Source: Ulota crispa (lineage: Eukaryota; Streptophyta; Bryopsida; Orthotrichales; Orthotrichaceae). From it: a stretch of 64,000 bases of DNA. Every line of letters starts with the position of its first letter. Within the stretch, counting starts at the first letter, position 1. The notes under the pieces were generated by a model. The model did no database searches. It was given only the letters and a program-made list of their open reading frames with translations, and had not been told where the DNA came from. Position numbers and translations under genes: made by a program. Shown here piece by piece: positions 1-11,649 of the stretch. The stretch is taken from contig OY987248.1 in assembly GCA_963920765.1 (NCBI GenBank), positions 9,458,539-9,522,538 on the forward strand. Reading direction: 5' to 3'.

Positions 1-1317
1 TATTTTCGTTGTGGGTGGGAGTGAAATGAATATAGCAACGAAGGTGGTGTTTGTGATTTCAGGTTAGCCAAGTGATTTGCGTGGAGAAGTTCGACGATTT
101 TCCGCAGCTAGGACGATTCACCCTACGAGATGAAGGTTGGTCCCTGGTTCCCTACGAATGAGGCCTTGCTACGCAAGCATGGTCGGCTGTGTGTATTTCA
201 TGTGCGGAGTGGAGTGCATAGCACGGACGTCCTGAATGTGAGACGTGGGTGATGGATGAATCAGGTAAAACAGTAGCAATCGGAAAGGTGGTGAAGTTCC
301 CGACGCTGGAGGGCAGCAAACAGAACTGACGGCGGCAGCGCTAAAATACGTCACCTTCAAGTAGTGGGTTCTACTTTGTGTGGTAAAGCTCGCTCACTCC
401 TGGGATGACACTAGGCAATCCAGACGTTGCATTTTTGGGCGTTCCGTGCATTGTCTAAATATCGTCAAAGATAGTTCTCCTTGTGTTGCCTCAGGAGCAT
501 AAGTCGTGGCCCTGGGCTGCAATTGATAGTGGCGGCCAATCTCGGACTCCAAGAAGTGAGTCATAAAACCGAGTGGTGTGAAGCTTGCTGAATCCGATTT
601 GTGACATATGGCTGGTTTTGTGCGTGTTTGTAGGAATCAGCGAAAGTGAGGTGATTTTTGAGAAGAAGGAATGAAAATCACGGGGTGTTGCTTTGCCGCA
701 TACTTTACAGTCGTTTCATTTTTGAGAGAGCAACCACGAGGCATACGGGTGGACTTGGTGGTTCGTGCAGGCGGACGACGGCTACGTTCACGACGAATGC
801 TGGTTAGGAGTTGCTCCTCGAGAAATAGGAGGGTTGCTTTCACGTGTTTCGGTCATGAAAGAACGGGAGCGGGAGAAGTGGATGTCGGGCACGTCAAAAG
901 TAAGTAGTATTAGACGAGGGAATGTGGATCGACTGAGAAAGGTTATGCCGGGAGTAGGCCGTTTTCACTTTTTGATGGGTTGGTGTATGTGATTAGTTGT
1001 TTCTGGTTTTACGAACAGAGATGAGCGACCATGGATTGAACGTAGGGGTTACAGATGATGTCGAGGGCTTCCGAGGCACTTGTTAGGCAGCAGACGGTAG
1101 TGTAAGGCCGGCAGATGGAACGATGAGTGTTAGATGTAGAAGTAAGTAGTATTGCGATGAGCGATTTTTACCTTTTTGACATTCGTTGTGTGTAGTTAGA
1201 AATATGATTCTGGTGCTCAGAATGTAGATTGCAATTCGGAGAGAGAAGTTGGCCACAGGATTGTGGTTTCGTAATAAGTCCCAGAGGTTACTAGTGGCTG
1301 CATTTGGCGTGGTTCAT
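1..1317 (+). repeat. Left arm of long inverted repeat
   Basis: Every base x in this arm pairs with base 22920-x in 21603-22919. The relation holds with one constant offset, so there is no net indel, and I found no mismatch when comparing the segments by eye. Identity stops abruptly at base 1318. The arm starts at the first base of the window, so its true outer limit is unknown and the duplication may be much longer. It contains the end of an eRF3 gene and about 1 kb of downstream DNA. Identity in introns and non-coding flank points to a very recent inverted duplication, active gene conversion, or an assembly artefact. Confidence 0.95.
63..329 (+). CDS. ERF3: eRF3 release factor GTPase, last two exons only (second copy)
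   Basis: Exons 63-135 and 265-329 with a 129-bp intron encode the last 45 residues of eukaryotic release factor 3. Readable blocks are [20 protein letters not shown] and [10 protein letters not shown], the conserved end of the EF-Tu-like domain 3, followed by a short tail ending in SKQN and TGA. The first exon follows an acceptor reading TTTCAG. The upstream exons would lie to the left of the window, so it is unknown whether this copy is a full gene or only a 3' fragment. The exons are identical to the last two exons of the complete gene on the opposite strand (22591-27464), which makes the copies tail to tail, about 22 kb apart. Both exons are intact. Confidence 0.9.
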
Positions 1318-1804
1318 CGTGGACCGTTTACTATATTTGTGTGGCTCAATTGGCTCACATGTAGCTTAAAGTCTTGTGTTCCTTGTCAGCCGTTTGCTAC
1401 CAGGCTGGTGTTTCAGACAAGAGCAGCTTTCGTGAGAGGCTTGGATTGATGCATAGATTTGTGGAAAATGTTAATGGCTGCATGTGAGTGCACGGCACCA
1501 AATTCAATATGTTTGAGACTCAGTACTTGTTTTAATTCGCTTTTACGCTCTATTTCTAGTCTGTGTTTATTTTGGCCGTAGTTATGATTAGATGGTGAAT
1601 GAAGGAATGTCGTTTTTTGCAATTGTAGTCTCGATGAATGGGTGGCCTAAACATTGGTTAATCGTACAGAGAATACAGTCAACGCTTAGTTATGTGTTTT
1701 TGAGGTATCACTATTGTCCAAAACTGCTGACAGAGTCGAACCTTTCCTCCATTGCAGAATGGACAGAGTGTCGAGTTGTACACGCACACCCTATTTCACA
1801 TGTA
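330..1804. other. 3' flank of left eRF3 copy and unassigned DNA
   Basis: Bases 330-1317 are the 3' untranslated and downstream part of the inverted-repeat arm. Bases 1318-1804 are single-copy in this window. Short open frames occur on both strands, but none shows a recognisable domain or a splice-supported extension. I see no gene here. Confidence 0.6.
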
Positions 1805-1808
1805 TTAA

Positions 1809-2183
1809 CCCTAAACGTCGAGGAGGACGTTTTTTTTTGTTCTTTGGCTCTGGAAAATCATTTTGTATGACAGGAAAAAGCCATTTTTCATCTGGTTTTT
1901 TTGTAGAAGTGATCGTTATAACATGGTCCATTGTGGAAGGAAAAAAAAAAAAAAAACTCATCAAATACATTCATTTTTAGGCAACTCAAATTGTGAGAAG
2001 ATTCACAAACACGGTATTAGGCCCCCATATTGTCCTTGCAAATTTCATGAGGTTAGTATGTACTATTGACTTTTGTAATTTTTGGAAACAATATTATAGA
2101 GGTTAGGCACTTACCACACCAATAACAACACTAGATAACATTGTAGGTAGGTTGGTTGCGGTGACCAGCTTGGCATTTAAGGG
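1809..2183. mobile_element. TTAA-flanked short element (375 bp)
   Basis: TTAA at 1805-1808 and 2184-2187 brackets an element that begins CCCTAAACGTC and ends GGCATTTAAGGG, an imperfect terminal inverted repeat. The interior is related to the element at 20600-20960: both contain a GAAGTGATC block, a T/GGAAGG-A-rich block and CAAATTGTGAGAAGAT. The right TTAA is also the left flank of the next element. It has no coding capacity and belongs to the TTAA/CCCCTAAA group. Confidence 0.75.
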
Positions 2184-2187
2184 TTAA

Positions 2188-3605
2188 CCCCTAAATGCTT
2201 TAGGGCACTTTTCTCAATTAAAGATAGCATTTTTGAGGTTTTGGAACTCTCCTTGTAAGATCATTATTAACCCCTAAAGGTCCAAGCCCTTTTTCTTGTG
2301 AAGCCATTGGAAAATGCCATTTTGGGGGGAAAGAGTAGAAAGATAGAAAAAGAAAGTCTTTTTTTGAAAATCCAACCATAGGATCTTGATCTAGACTATG
2401 GAAGATACTTGTCGGAAAAAATTAGCTCATTTCAAATTAGGAGTGAGGTACTAACATCTAAAGGGAAGAGAACAGTTTTTTTTCTTGGTGCCTAAAACTC
2501 TCAAAAGCCTTTGACCACTCTTATAGCAAAATAAATTGCTCTACACAAAGTTGAGGTTTAATTTCTCCATGCAGAAGACCAAGTTAGGTATGTCTCAAAG
2601 AATTTTCAAATGAATTCCAGTTGTGCGACATACTTCAAAAATCTTTGAATGCAAGAAGGTCATCAAATTTGCAATTACACTAGGCAAAATTGGAGGATTT
2701 ATGTAAAATTCAAGAACCTGAATTACTCTAATCCAAATTGTGAAGGAGGAGGAATGTTAGTCTACTACAACTTAGGAAAAATAAAAAACAAAATACAAAT
2801 ACACAAATTGCTCAAAAAAATAGAGTACCAAATTTTACAAGAGGCAAAAGGAATGGGGGGTTGGGAGGCTCCCAAAAAGGGCACTTTCCACTCCACTACC
2901 CTTCGCCCAAGTGTTCACTCTTTTTGCCCATGAGGGCTGACCCTCTTTGGAGTCAACACCCACTTACAAAGAAGAGGCCATGCCTAAATTGCCCCTTCTT
3001 GCCTAGTTTCAAAAAATCCTTAATAGCTTCTTCATCAAATGTCAGAATGAAGAAAAAAAATTAGATGCATGTGTAGGTCTTGAAATTCTCCACCTCTAGT
3101 AAAAGCTTCAAAAAATCACAAAATATAATTTAGCTACAAGTACAAGCCCAAAATCCATTTGTCCCCAAAGAAGACAATTGGACCTTTAGGGGTTAAACAC
3201 TAAAACAAAAATGTAATTGTAGGATCTTGAACTTCAAAAACTTTAAATTGTGTTGCCTAAAAAGTTCTAGAAAAGCTATGGAGATTTTAAGGACATCTGT
3301 GATTGAATGTGGATGAGTATGGAATGTTCTAGTTTTTTTGGAGCCGCCCAAAACTTTCTTGCAAAAATGGCAATTTTTGAGTACAAAATTGGGAAACAAC
3401 CACATAATGATTTAGTACTTCTTGTTGTTACTTCAAAACTAATGACTCCCTTTCCAAATCTATTATCATAGTTTCACAAATGAGCTTGCAATGCAAGTGA
3501 CAAAGAGCTACCACTTAATAAAAAGAAAATATTTAGCTCCAATTATTGCCTAGAAATCATTATGGATGAAAGATAACTTAATGGTGAATGAATCCAATTA
3601 GTACA
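2188..3605. mobile_element. TTAA-type element, interrupted by a nested element
   Basis: It starts at a TTAA (2184-2187) with CCCCTAAATGC. Its sequence is paralogous to 61862-62340, for example in the words TTGTAAGATCATTATT before and ATCTTGAACTT after the interruption, and in later blocks such as TGGAGCC and AGCTCCAATTATT. Bases 2271-3192 are a second element inserted into it. The right end was not found: similarity to the paralogue fades near 3605. Confidence 0.6.
2271..3192 (+). mobile_element. TTAA-flanked element, 922 bp, perfect 15-bp ends
   Basis: Flanked by TTAA at 2267-2270 and 3193-3196. The terminal inverted repeat is CCCCTAAAGGTCCAA at both ends. It is nested in the element starting at 2188. 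The paralogue at 61862 has the matching site without this insert, and removal of the insert plus one TTAA restores the same length. Related copies are at 19239-20161 and, inverted, at 33308-34252. No long open frame is present, so it is non-autonomous. The ends (CCC next to a duplicated TTAA) are those expected of the piggyBac superfamily, but there is no transposase to confirm this. Confidence 0.85.
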
Positions 3606-3911
3606 GTGGAGGTACAGCAAGTATACTAACACCATATTATGCCATTCAAGAAGTTTTACTTAGCATAGAGTATAAATGGTAACTTTGTTGTCTTGCATCA
3701 TTGATATTAGACTACTCTTACAAAATCCCGATTAGGCATACCAAATTTCAGTTCCTAAAAACCAAAATCCCATTTTTGATGCATTATTTTGTATAAAATT
3801 CATGATTTTACGTGATTTTTGATTGATCAACATTGGTGATTTTAGAGATTTGATTTCATGGGTGTGTAGGATAAACCCATATGCTCATCTTCTATACTAA
3901 AACCAATCCCT
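3606..3911. other. AT-rich DNA without recognisable feature
   Basis: About 300 bp between two TTAA-type elements. It may include the unrecognised right part of the element that starts at 2188. No coding signal was seen. Confidence 0.5.
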
Positions 3912-3915
3912 TTAA

Positions 3916-4800
3916 CCCCTAAAGAATCATTTGTCCCATTGGGGGACAAATGGGAATTTGGATAGGGTCATGCTACTACAATTTATGAACAAATTCTATA
4001 GATTTTCCCTCCAAAGGCAAAGTTTTGCAAGAGTTACGTGGGAGAACAATTTTTACTGAAATCCAATTCACAATTCAAAATTTATAAGGGTAAACATGTG
4101 AGTTTTAGACTTTTAGTTGGAGGGGCAATTTGGGCATGCATTTTTTGTTGACTTCTCCCTAGGGGAACCAATGAAGAGATGACCTTTCATTGGAATATCC
4201 TAAGCAATAGGGTACTAAATAAATACATTATTGTACTTGTTGAATACATTAACTTTGAATTGCAATAGCTACTAGAGATTTGGTTTTTCTTCCAATTTTC
4301 TTTTTTGTGACTGTCATAAAGCTGAGCTCTTCCAATCTATTGCTTAGATTCTCATTTTCTCTAATATATCTTTAGAAAGCTTGGTTGGTAGAAAACCTCG
4401 GTGTAGTGTGAATTTCAAGCACATGTTTGCAATGCAAGGCCATAGAGGGTGTGTTCCATGTCTTCGTTGGTCACAAAAACTTGTAGAGATATGCCTAATG
4501 TGATTTGGAACATGCTAGACAAATCTCTTTAGCACCTATAGTGCAAAAATTGTTCACCACATGTGGTCAAAGGCACTTGACAATTTTGGGCATGGATAAA
4601 AAATAATAATGTACTTCCTTTAGATGATTATATCTTTCAATCTGTACGGTCAAGCTTCACAAGATTTTCATGGTATGTTCTTGAAAGAGTATACTACTGT
4701 ATCCTATGGTTAGATTTGAAGAATTAATTTTGGGATCAGACCACTAGAAATGACTGTTTTAAATGTTTTTTGAGAAAAAATGTGCTTGATCCTTTTGGGG
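3916..4800 (-). mobile_element. TTAA-flanked element, 885 bp
   Basis: TTAA at 3912-3915 and 4801-4804. The ends are CCCCTAAAGAATCA and, inverted, CCCCAAAAGGATCA, 12 of 14 matching. The left end carries GGGGGACAAATGG, which resembles the right end of the 922-bp element at 2271-3192 read in reverse, so it may be an inverted relative. Its right TTAA is shared with the next element. Confidence 0.75.
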
Positions 4801-4804
4801 TTAA

Positions 4805-5045
4805 CCCCTCAGCCCCTAGGCCATATTCACTCAAATCCATACCCTTGTGTACTTAGTCCAATAAAAGTATTACCTAAATAGAGTCAAATAGCTTGAATTT
4901 TTTTTGAGTGGTAGTAGACACATGCCTAGAGGTACATGAAAAATTACAAGTCCTTTCACTTTACTATTAAGAAGAGGATAAGAGTCAAACATGGACATTT
5001 TTCAAAATTGAGCAACCACATAGTGGTTGCTGGGGCGCTCAGGGG
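4805..5045. mobile_element. TTAA-flanked element, 241 bp
   Basis: TTAA at 4801-4804 and 5046-5049. The ends are CCCCTCAGCCCC and, inverted, CCCCTGAGCGCCCC. It is the smallest member of the group in this window and abuts the 885-bp element with a single shared TTAA. Confidence 0.65.
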
Positions 5046-5383
5046 TTAAGTAACAAAAATATGACTTACTAAGGATTTAGTGTAATGTGTGATATCCCCA
5101 AATTTTGTAAACAATATATTTTTATTTTTTGACTAGTTTTTCACCAAGCAAACACAATGTCATATTCAAAGATACAAACTTATTCACAATATTTGAGTCA
5201 AACACAAAATTTGGTTATCATAAAGAAATGAAGCACAATGCCCATTATAAAATCCAACTATACCAAAAACACCTCTACTAATTCAAACATCAGGATAAGC
5301 AAAACATGGAGTCATATTCACATGTAGAATAATACAGAACCATCATACTAATGAAAAAAAGTCATGTTAATCTTCTTTCTATA

Positions 5384-5560
5384 ATAGAACAAGGTGTTCA
5401 TATGTACGTATTAGTTAAGAGGGGGTTGCATGGTAAAATTGCACATGGGCCATGGGGGCATGCATGGGGCCATGGGGGGCTTATATAAATATAATAGAAC
5501 AAGGTGATAAAATTGCACATGAACCATGGGGGGCATGCATGGGGCCATGGGGGGGTGATA
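5384..5560. repeat. Direct duplication with G-rich CATGGGG core
   Basis: Two related blocks (about 5384-5482 and 5485-5560) share ATAATAGAACAAGGTG, TAAAATTGCACATG and a core of GGCATGCATGGGGCCATGG. G-rich sequence stands out from the AT-rich surroundings. The rest of 5046-5627 shows no feature. Confidence 0.6.
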
Positions 5561-5627
5561 AAAATAATCATAAAAAGTTTTTAGATTGATATCTCACATG
5601 TCATACATTAAAAAAACAATTAAAAAA

Positions 5628-6039
5628 GGGAATTGATATGTGCACATTAGGGGTTCATATTTGCACACCCCCTTGGGAGGTAAATTATAGGTTTCTACCA
5701 TCAAAAATTTGAATCTGAGAATTTTGAATTCAGATTTGGACTTAGAGACCGTGGTTTACTCTAGAATCATAGAAAAGTTTGCAATTGAACAACACCCAAT
5801 GAAAAGATTATCATTTTTTACAAACAAAAGTAAAAGTAACACTTTTTCCCCTAGCTAAGTTTTTTCATTGAGTGTTGTTTAATTGCAACTTTTTTTTAAG
5901 GTTCTAGAGTAAACCATGATCTCTAACTCCAAATCTGAATTCAAAATTCTCAAATTCAACTTTTGGATGGTAGAAATCTACAATTTACCTCCCAGGGGAT
6001 GTGCAAATATCAACCCCTGGTGTGCACATATCAATTCCC
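5628..6039. mobile_element. Foldback MITE, 412 bp, 9-bp target duplication
   Basis: The two halves are inverted copies of each other over nearly their whole length: GGGAATTGATATGTGCAC at the left and its complement at the right. Inner stem words include TAGAAATC/GATTTCTA and CAACACCCAATGA with its complement. It is flanked by ATTAAAAAA (5619-5627) and TTTAAAAAA (6040-6048), an 8/9 match. A second copy is at 28366-28774. The G-starting ends and 9-bp duplication fit a Mutator-like non-autonomous element. Confidence 0.8.
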
Positions 6040-8536
6040 TTTAAAAAACAATTAGCCTCACCTATCACAAAATCCATTAAAATAAGCAAAAAATTATTAA
6101 AAAAATGACAACATGATGTGATTAAGCAAGCAAGAAACAATTAAAATAAACAAAACAATCTATGTGTGATTAGAATAAATGATTAAAATAAACAACAAAC
6201 AAATCATGATTAAAGCCTTCATCCTTAACTTCTGTGTTTGAAGTGGGCCCGAAGGGTGCACGGGTCCACTAGTCTAGAAGATAAAGGATTTCACATTCTA
6301 TTAAGTTTTTGCTTTGGAAAAAGATGAGCTTTTTCATTGTGAGTAGCTTGTGCTGCACTATATGATATTTAAGATTTTAAATATGGTTCTTCCAAAGTAA
6401 ATCCTATCAAGAAGCATCACAAACAATGGGGGTGAAAGCTATAGCACATTTATGTTTGTTGATGCTTGGAAAGCAATTTATGAGGAGTCTTGTGGAAGTA
6501 AATGAGAGGTCTAATTAATGTTTAGTTTAGAACTTCAAACTATTTTTGAAGGCTAGAGTGGACAAATTTCCTTGTAGTAATGTCATGAGAGCTTGTTGCT
6601 TGAATTTCTCTAAGATAGGTATACCCAATCTCAATCATGAATTTAATGTTGTCACTATGTGCACAAGGTGTTCATTTTGGAATTTAAATCTATGTACCCC
6701 ATAGATATTTTATCTTATGTGACACAAAAGATAAGCTATATGTGGTATACCTAGATATGAGTTCTAAAATGAACACCTTGCACACATACTAGGGGGTTTC
6801 AAGTATGACATTCACCACCAATTTTGTTCACGTAAATTAAATTTGTGAACAACCTAGCCAAGCCACTAATCATGCCTCCTTGTTCACCCATTCAAACATC
6901 CAAACCCTTGTGAACAATTGAGTTTCAAGTTGAGTAAGAGCATCTAGAGAGGTCAAATTTCAAGCCAAATGGAGCGTTAAGGGACATTGGTCAAGGTCTA
7001 GGGGGTGGGACTATGATGTGTGCAAGATGAGTGAGGAATACCATCATTCACTTGTGAACGAGCCATTGGACCTCTAGGAGGTCCTCATGGTTGGTTCACT
7101 TTTCTGACTTCATATACACCAACAAATAGTTACTCATTCACAGCCACTCACTTGTTCACTGCCATTTTGAGATGTTAGGGGGTTTCATTTGTCTCAGAAA
7201 AATAATGAACAAATGGTTGTGAACAAGTTTTTGTTCATCGGTGAATACGCTATGACAACCTCCAAGAGGTCGTCATGGCTTGTTCACTCTGTGAACACTA
7301 CTTATTTTTCACGAATCTCATTCACGTGAACGATTTTGGTGCAAAATGCCATAATTGGTTTCAAATATGCCGTTCAACACCAAAATCATCATGGCGTAAT
7401 CGTCATGGCGTATTCACCGGTGAAAGAAAACTCGTTCATGACCATTCCTTCATCGTTTTTTAAAGATATATGAAACCTCCATTGGAAACCCCGTAGTGAC
7501 GGCATTAGGTTTGCGTAGTGCATGTTTTGCAAATCAGAAATTATCTTGCCCCAAGGTGGCCATGTAGAAGTGCCATTGCAGAGAATATCCGACACAACTT
7601 GATACAGAGAAGTGCAATAATTTCCTGTGCGAGACACATAGACACTGTTTTGATCATTGAAAACACTCAAGTAAGGTCTTGAGAACATCACCGAGATAGA
7701 CAATGTTAGTCAAATTCTGGAACATGGGTATAAATAAATAAGAGTAAGGTGTCAGATTTGCAAAAGTAAAAAACCTAAATCCACACCAATGGACTCTTTC
7801 CAAATAGGATTTAAGCGCGAAATGAAAATGGCAATGCCCCAGATTTGGAAACTACTGTCGCATTTCACACAGATAACAATGAAGTAGGGCACACAAGATC
7901 TGGGAATCATGTCCGAAATTTGAAAACCACTAGTTCCTCTTTCTAGGACCCATTGCGGCAAATGAAAGACATTCTATTCCCCGTACCACAAAGAAAAACA
8001 CAAAGGATTGCTTGGAATATACACATATCTTCCTGATACGAAAACGTAACGCCCTATTAGGACAATTGTTCATGGATAAGTGATATAGGGTGTCAGACCT
8101 ATGAGGAACTACAAAGAGGGAAAAAACTTGGACAAAGATTAAAAAATGAATACCGAATCACTGGTCAATGATGCATAGCACTGAATAGAAACTGATAGAA
8201 CTCGCTAGATTCTACGAAAATGAATATAGCAACAAACCTCGCAACTAAACACGGAAGTGTGACTCTTGTCCACTTCGGGTTGATGGAGCTCACAAAGGGA
8301 AAACAGAATACCTGATTGATTATCTGAGCATCCTGCATAGAGATACAGACCCGTAATTGATAACAGAAATCAGGAATAAAGCGTGAAAAAGGTCACCGGT
8401 ACAAAAATCATGTCCTTGATAACAGAGAACTAAAATCACAAGGATATGAACAGAATAACAGCCTACAATTGTGGCATTTACGACTATTCAAACCAAAAAG
8501 CAGAGCAGGACTGAGACGAGGGTGGTTCCATACATC
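6040..8536. other. Intergenic DNA with repeated TTGTGAACAA words; 3' flank of epsilon-COP
   Basis: 6662-6781 holds a short foldback: AAGGTGTTCATTTT near 6667 and its complement AAAATGAACACCTT near 6765. About 6788-7494 starts GGGGGTTTCAAGTATG and ends with GGAAACCCC. It is dense in short words such as GTTCAC, TTGTGAACAA and GGTGAA, resembling the elements at 30558-30892 and 59490-59916, but its limits are uncertain. 7495-8536 has more balanced base composition and is the downstream flank of the epsilon-COP gene. No gene was recognised. Confidence 0.5.
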
Positions 8537-11367
8537 TTATGCAACACTTTGTACCGCCCTCTCAAAAGCAGCTTCACCGGCACCAGCACGCTCCACAAGC
8601 ACATGATTTGGCTGTGTTATCTTCAATTGGCTGGTAACACAACCACAACACAGATGAGAACTAACGCTATAACACTTCCCTTTCTCCCGAAGATCCATCC
8701 GTAGAAACAAAACATGATGGTTCATTTACAAATCTATAGAGCAAGAAAATCTCATTCACAAATCTGAGCAAGAAAAATCTACCAGGACACAGACATGCAC
8801 TACTAAATAAACTGAATGGGCTCTGGAGCCACTCATTCACCTCAGATATCGTCCAGTTGCCTTGCTCAGGTGCAGATTGCACACGATCAGATTAGCAAGT
8901 GTGTTGGCGTCCTTCGGATCCTACAAATCAAAGCCAATGTGACCCAGCCATATTCGAATCAATATGACTACTGCAACCATCAAACACTGAACCGTGAATC
9001 AAAGCAGCAAAATACCAAAACCTCCATCCAATGAGTGTAGCTTAAACTTGTACTTACGAATGACAAAGAGCAATAGCACTCGGCCTATCACCAGGAATGA
9101 CGTACGAAAACAAAGAAGATGTCCCAGATAAAGGCAGCAGTCTGGAGGACGCAGCAAGGCAAGTAAGATACTGCTAAGACGACAACCTCCTCCAAGAGAG
9201 TAACTCCTGTTGATTACTACACTTGCGTACCACTTACCTTGTTCAGGGCCTCCAACAGCCGGGACTCTGCCTCTTCGAATTGGCCCATGTGCATTTGACA
9301 AACCGCACTGCCATTCATCAGCATAACTGTCCACGTGTACTTTTCACACAGCTCTTGGAAAATGTAGAATGCCTCCTGCACCTTAGCGCCACCCTAAGCA
9401 AACCGACAGGAGAAACTTCCATCTCAGTAAAGCACCAATGCTCGGCACAAAACATGAATCGCATACCAATTCAGAGGTGTTAGGCTCAAGTCTACGTGAT
9501 CACCTCACAGATACAATACGAATTTGGGATAATCATCGCTGAAAGTGAACTCATACAAGACAAGGAACTCAACAAACAGCATAAAAATCAACGAGTCTTA
9601 CCAATGAGAGGTTCACCCATGCATTCGCCAACTGTGTGAGGGTATGATCCTCGTCAATCTGTTGCATGATCTTCAGTTGCTTCTCCGCATAATCTGCTCG
9701 GTACATCTTCGAGTAGATCTGTACATTCAGGGCGCACCTGCAAACATACAGCAACACCTGGACTCAGACCCATGCACGTGACCAACTCCCACTGATCCAC
9801 AACAGCAGACGGAACAACTCTTTGGATCGAAACGCGATCCCCAGTCTATTGCCATCGGCTACGCAAGGACGACCCTGAGTCCAATGCCTGATCTCCTCCT
9901 TTCACATTATTCAAAGATCTTTCACTATAAACTGAACTCGTCAGGTAGCCACGAGGCCATCCAATGATAATTCCTACAAGACAGGTCATTGACAAAAGCC
10001 AATCTGAACGCCTCCAAGACAAAGAATCCAGCCAGTCTGGAACAGGTCAAACACGAAGCACGGTGCTAAAAATACTAACACCAGCACCGACACTGTGTCG
10101 GAGCATGGCGCAAATTCCCCTAATCACGTCAAGGAGCGGCTGGCTTGGTCACTTACAAATCGAGAGTACCGCCGACGTGAGTGTGCTTCAGAGCTTCGTT
10201 GTAGTTTTGTTCGTGCGTGTAGATCATGCCGGCAACCATCAACAGCGTGGGGTTGCTTGAAACAGCCGGGTCAGATAACCACTCCGACAAGCCAGACAAA
10301 GCCTGGTCCTGGAAACAGAAAGCCGGGAGGGACAGAAGAATCATCCAAACAAATCAGTTTCCGATTCTTGCCCCACGTAAACAGACATTGGACAGACATT
10401 GGAGCTACATGAGATGCATCGTAACGCAGACCAATGACAAGCTACACACGAGTGAATTTCTCGAAGTGATTAAACACGCTGGAACTCGTGAACGGTGTTT
10501 ACCTTCTGATCTCCCCCAGACAGGTACAATGCGAGGAGTTTCACAGCTTGGAGCGCTGTTGGAGCAGCATCGCTGATTTCGTTGATGACCAGCTGATGCA
10601 CCAGCCAGTGTCACATGTGTCAGAGGGTTGTCACGTCACCAAAATCTCACGCAATGTTCAAACGACTGCCAATGAGCCATATATCTACAAAACCTAGGGT
10701 TTGGATGAGTCTCCTCTCATTTCCGTACACACACGAATGACCCGAGAGAAAAAGTCAGACCTTAGATGCGCGAGACAGCATCATCGCCATACTGCAGAAA
10801 TTCCTCAACCAATGAAGATCGCCGTGGATCCGTCGACGCGGAATAGGAATTAGAAGTGTGCCATCGGTTCTGAATCAACCGATGGAAGCTAACAAACTAG
10901 TTGCAACAAATTGAGCCAAATGTCGTTTCGGCAAGTAACATCAGAGATGAGCTCATTGTGGCAGCAGCACTAGATACGAGATGCAGTCAGGAGCGACACA
11001 TCCCGGTTCTCGACTTCCCGCTGCGGTAGACAATTCAGATCGCTAAACAAAGACAAGGTCGAAATCCAAGATCCATCGAGAAGAGTTTATGGAAAATCTT
11101 CTGGAATCGGACAGGGAATAAGAAACGGAGAGACATGCCGGGGTGTAAATATTCCTGTTCGGAGGTGGAGAAGAAAAAGGGGCGCGGGGATGACTGACTG
11201 ACCTGGTGCTGGCCGAGCGCAATGTAGGAGCGGTAGACGAAGGTGTCCTTCTCCGCGGCGTCGGCGTCGCTCAAGGAGCGCAGCACGGTGCTGTCGTTGA
11301 TGGCGGCCTGGAAGGCGCCCAGGTAGAAGTTGTTCCGCACAGAGAACAGCACATCGGGCCCGCTCAT
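8537..11367 (-). CDS. Coatomer subunit epsilon (epsilon-COP)
   Basis: Epsilon-COP is part of the COPI coat that drives Golgi-to-ER and intra-Golgi vesicle budding; it stabilises alpha-COP. Seven exons were read on the minus strand: 11203-11367, 10503-10592, 10157-10308, 9602-9737, 9238-9393, 8841-8920 and 8537-8630. They sum to 873 nt, 290 residues, the usual length. All junctions are GT-AG and keep frame. Recognisable blocks are NNFYLGAFQAAIN near the start, NYNEALKHTH, RADYAEKQLKIMQQIDEDHT and a C-terminus ending FERAVQSVA, all hallmarks of the plant family. The family folds as TPR-like helices. The start is the ATG giving MSGPDVLF. The leader just upstream is G-rich (11382-11418). A Stowaway-like element begins 282 bp upstream of the ATG. 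Confidence 0.96.
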
Positions 11368-11381
11368 CGTGGCTGAAAGCG

Positions 11382-11418
11382 CCCCCCCTGGATCCACCTC
11401 CCTGCCTCCCTCCCTGCC
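11382..11418 (-). promoter_or_regulatory. G-rich leader of epsilon-COP, possible RNA G-quadruplex
   Basis: On the coding strand the region has G-runs in the order GGG-A-GGG-AGGCA-GGG, then a spacer, then seven G, ending about 15 nt before the start codon. Four runs of three or more G with loops of 1, 5 and about 11 nt fit a loose quadruplex pattern. That the region is transcribed is inferred from its position. Confidence 0.4.
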
Positions 11419-11649
11419 TTTCTCCTTCTCCGCTTCTGGCTCCTCTTCCTGGTTCTGTTGTCCGTGTGTGCTGTGGCGACGAGGGCTCGGTGGACGTGGT
11501 GGATCGCGAGCTTCGTGTAGTGTGGCTTGCGTCGAGAGTGTGGGTGATTAGGTCAGTGGGAAGCAAAGAGGAGAGATGAGAGTGCAAGCAAGCCTTGACA
11601 CACCAGCAACCCCGACCACACCAATTACTGCGAGGGCTGCAATCATATA

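Noticed and set aside
1809-5049. CCCTAAA/TTTAGGG words suggesting interstitial telomere repeats
   Set aside because: Each occurs singly at the tip of an element next to TTAA. There is no tandem array.
7389-7961. Two minus-strand frames of 104 and 69 codons downstream of epsilon-COP
   Set aside because: Considered as a possible neighbouring gene. No family similarity and no splice sites joining them to a convincing protein were found.
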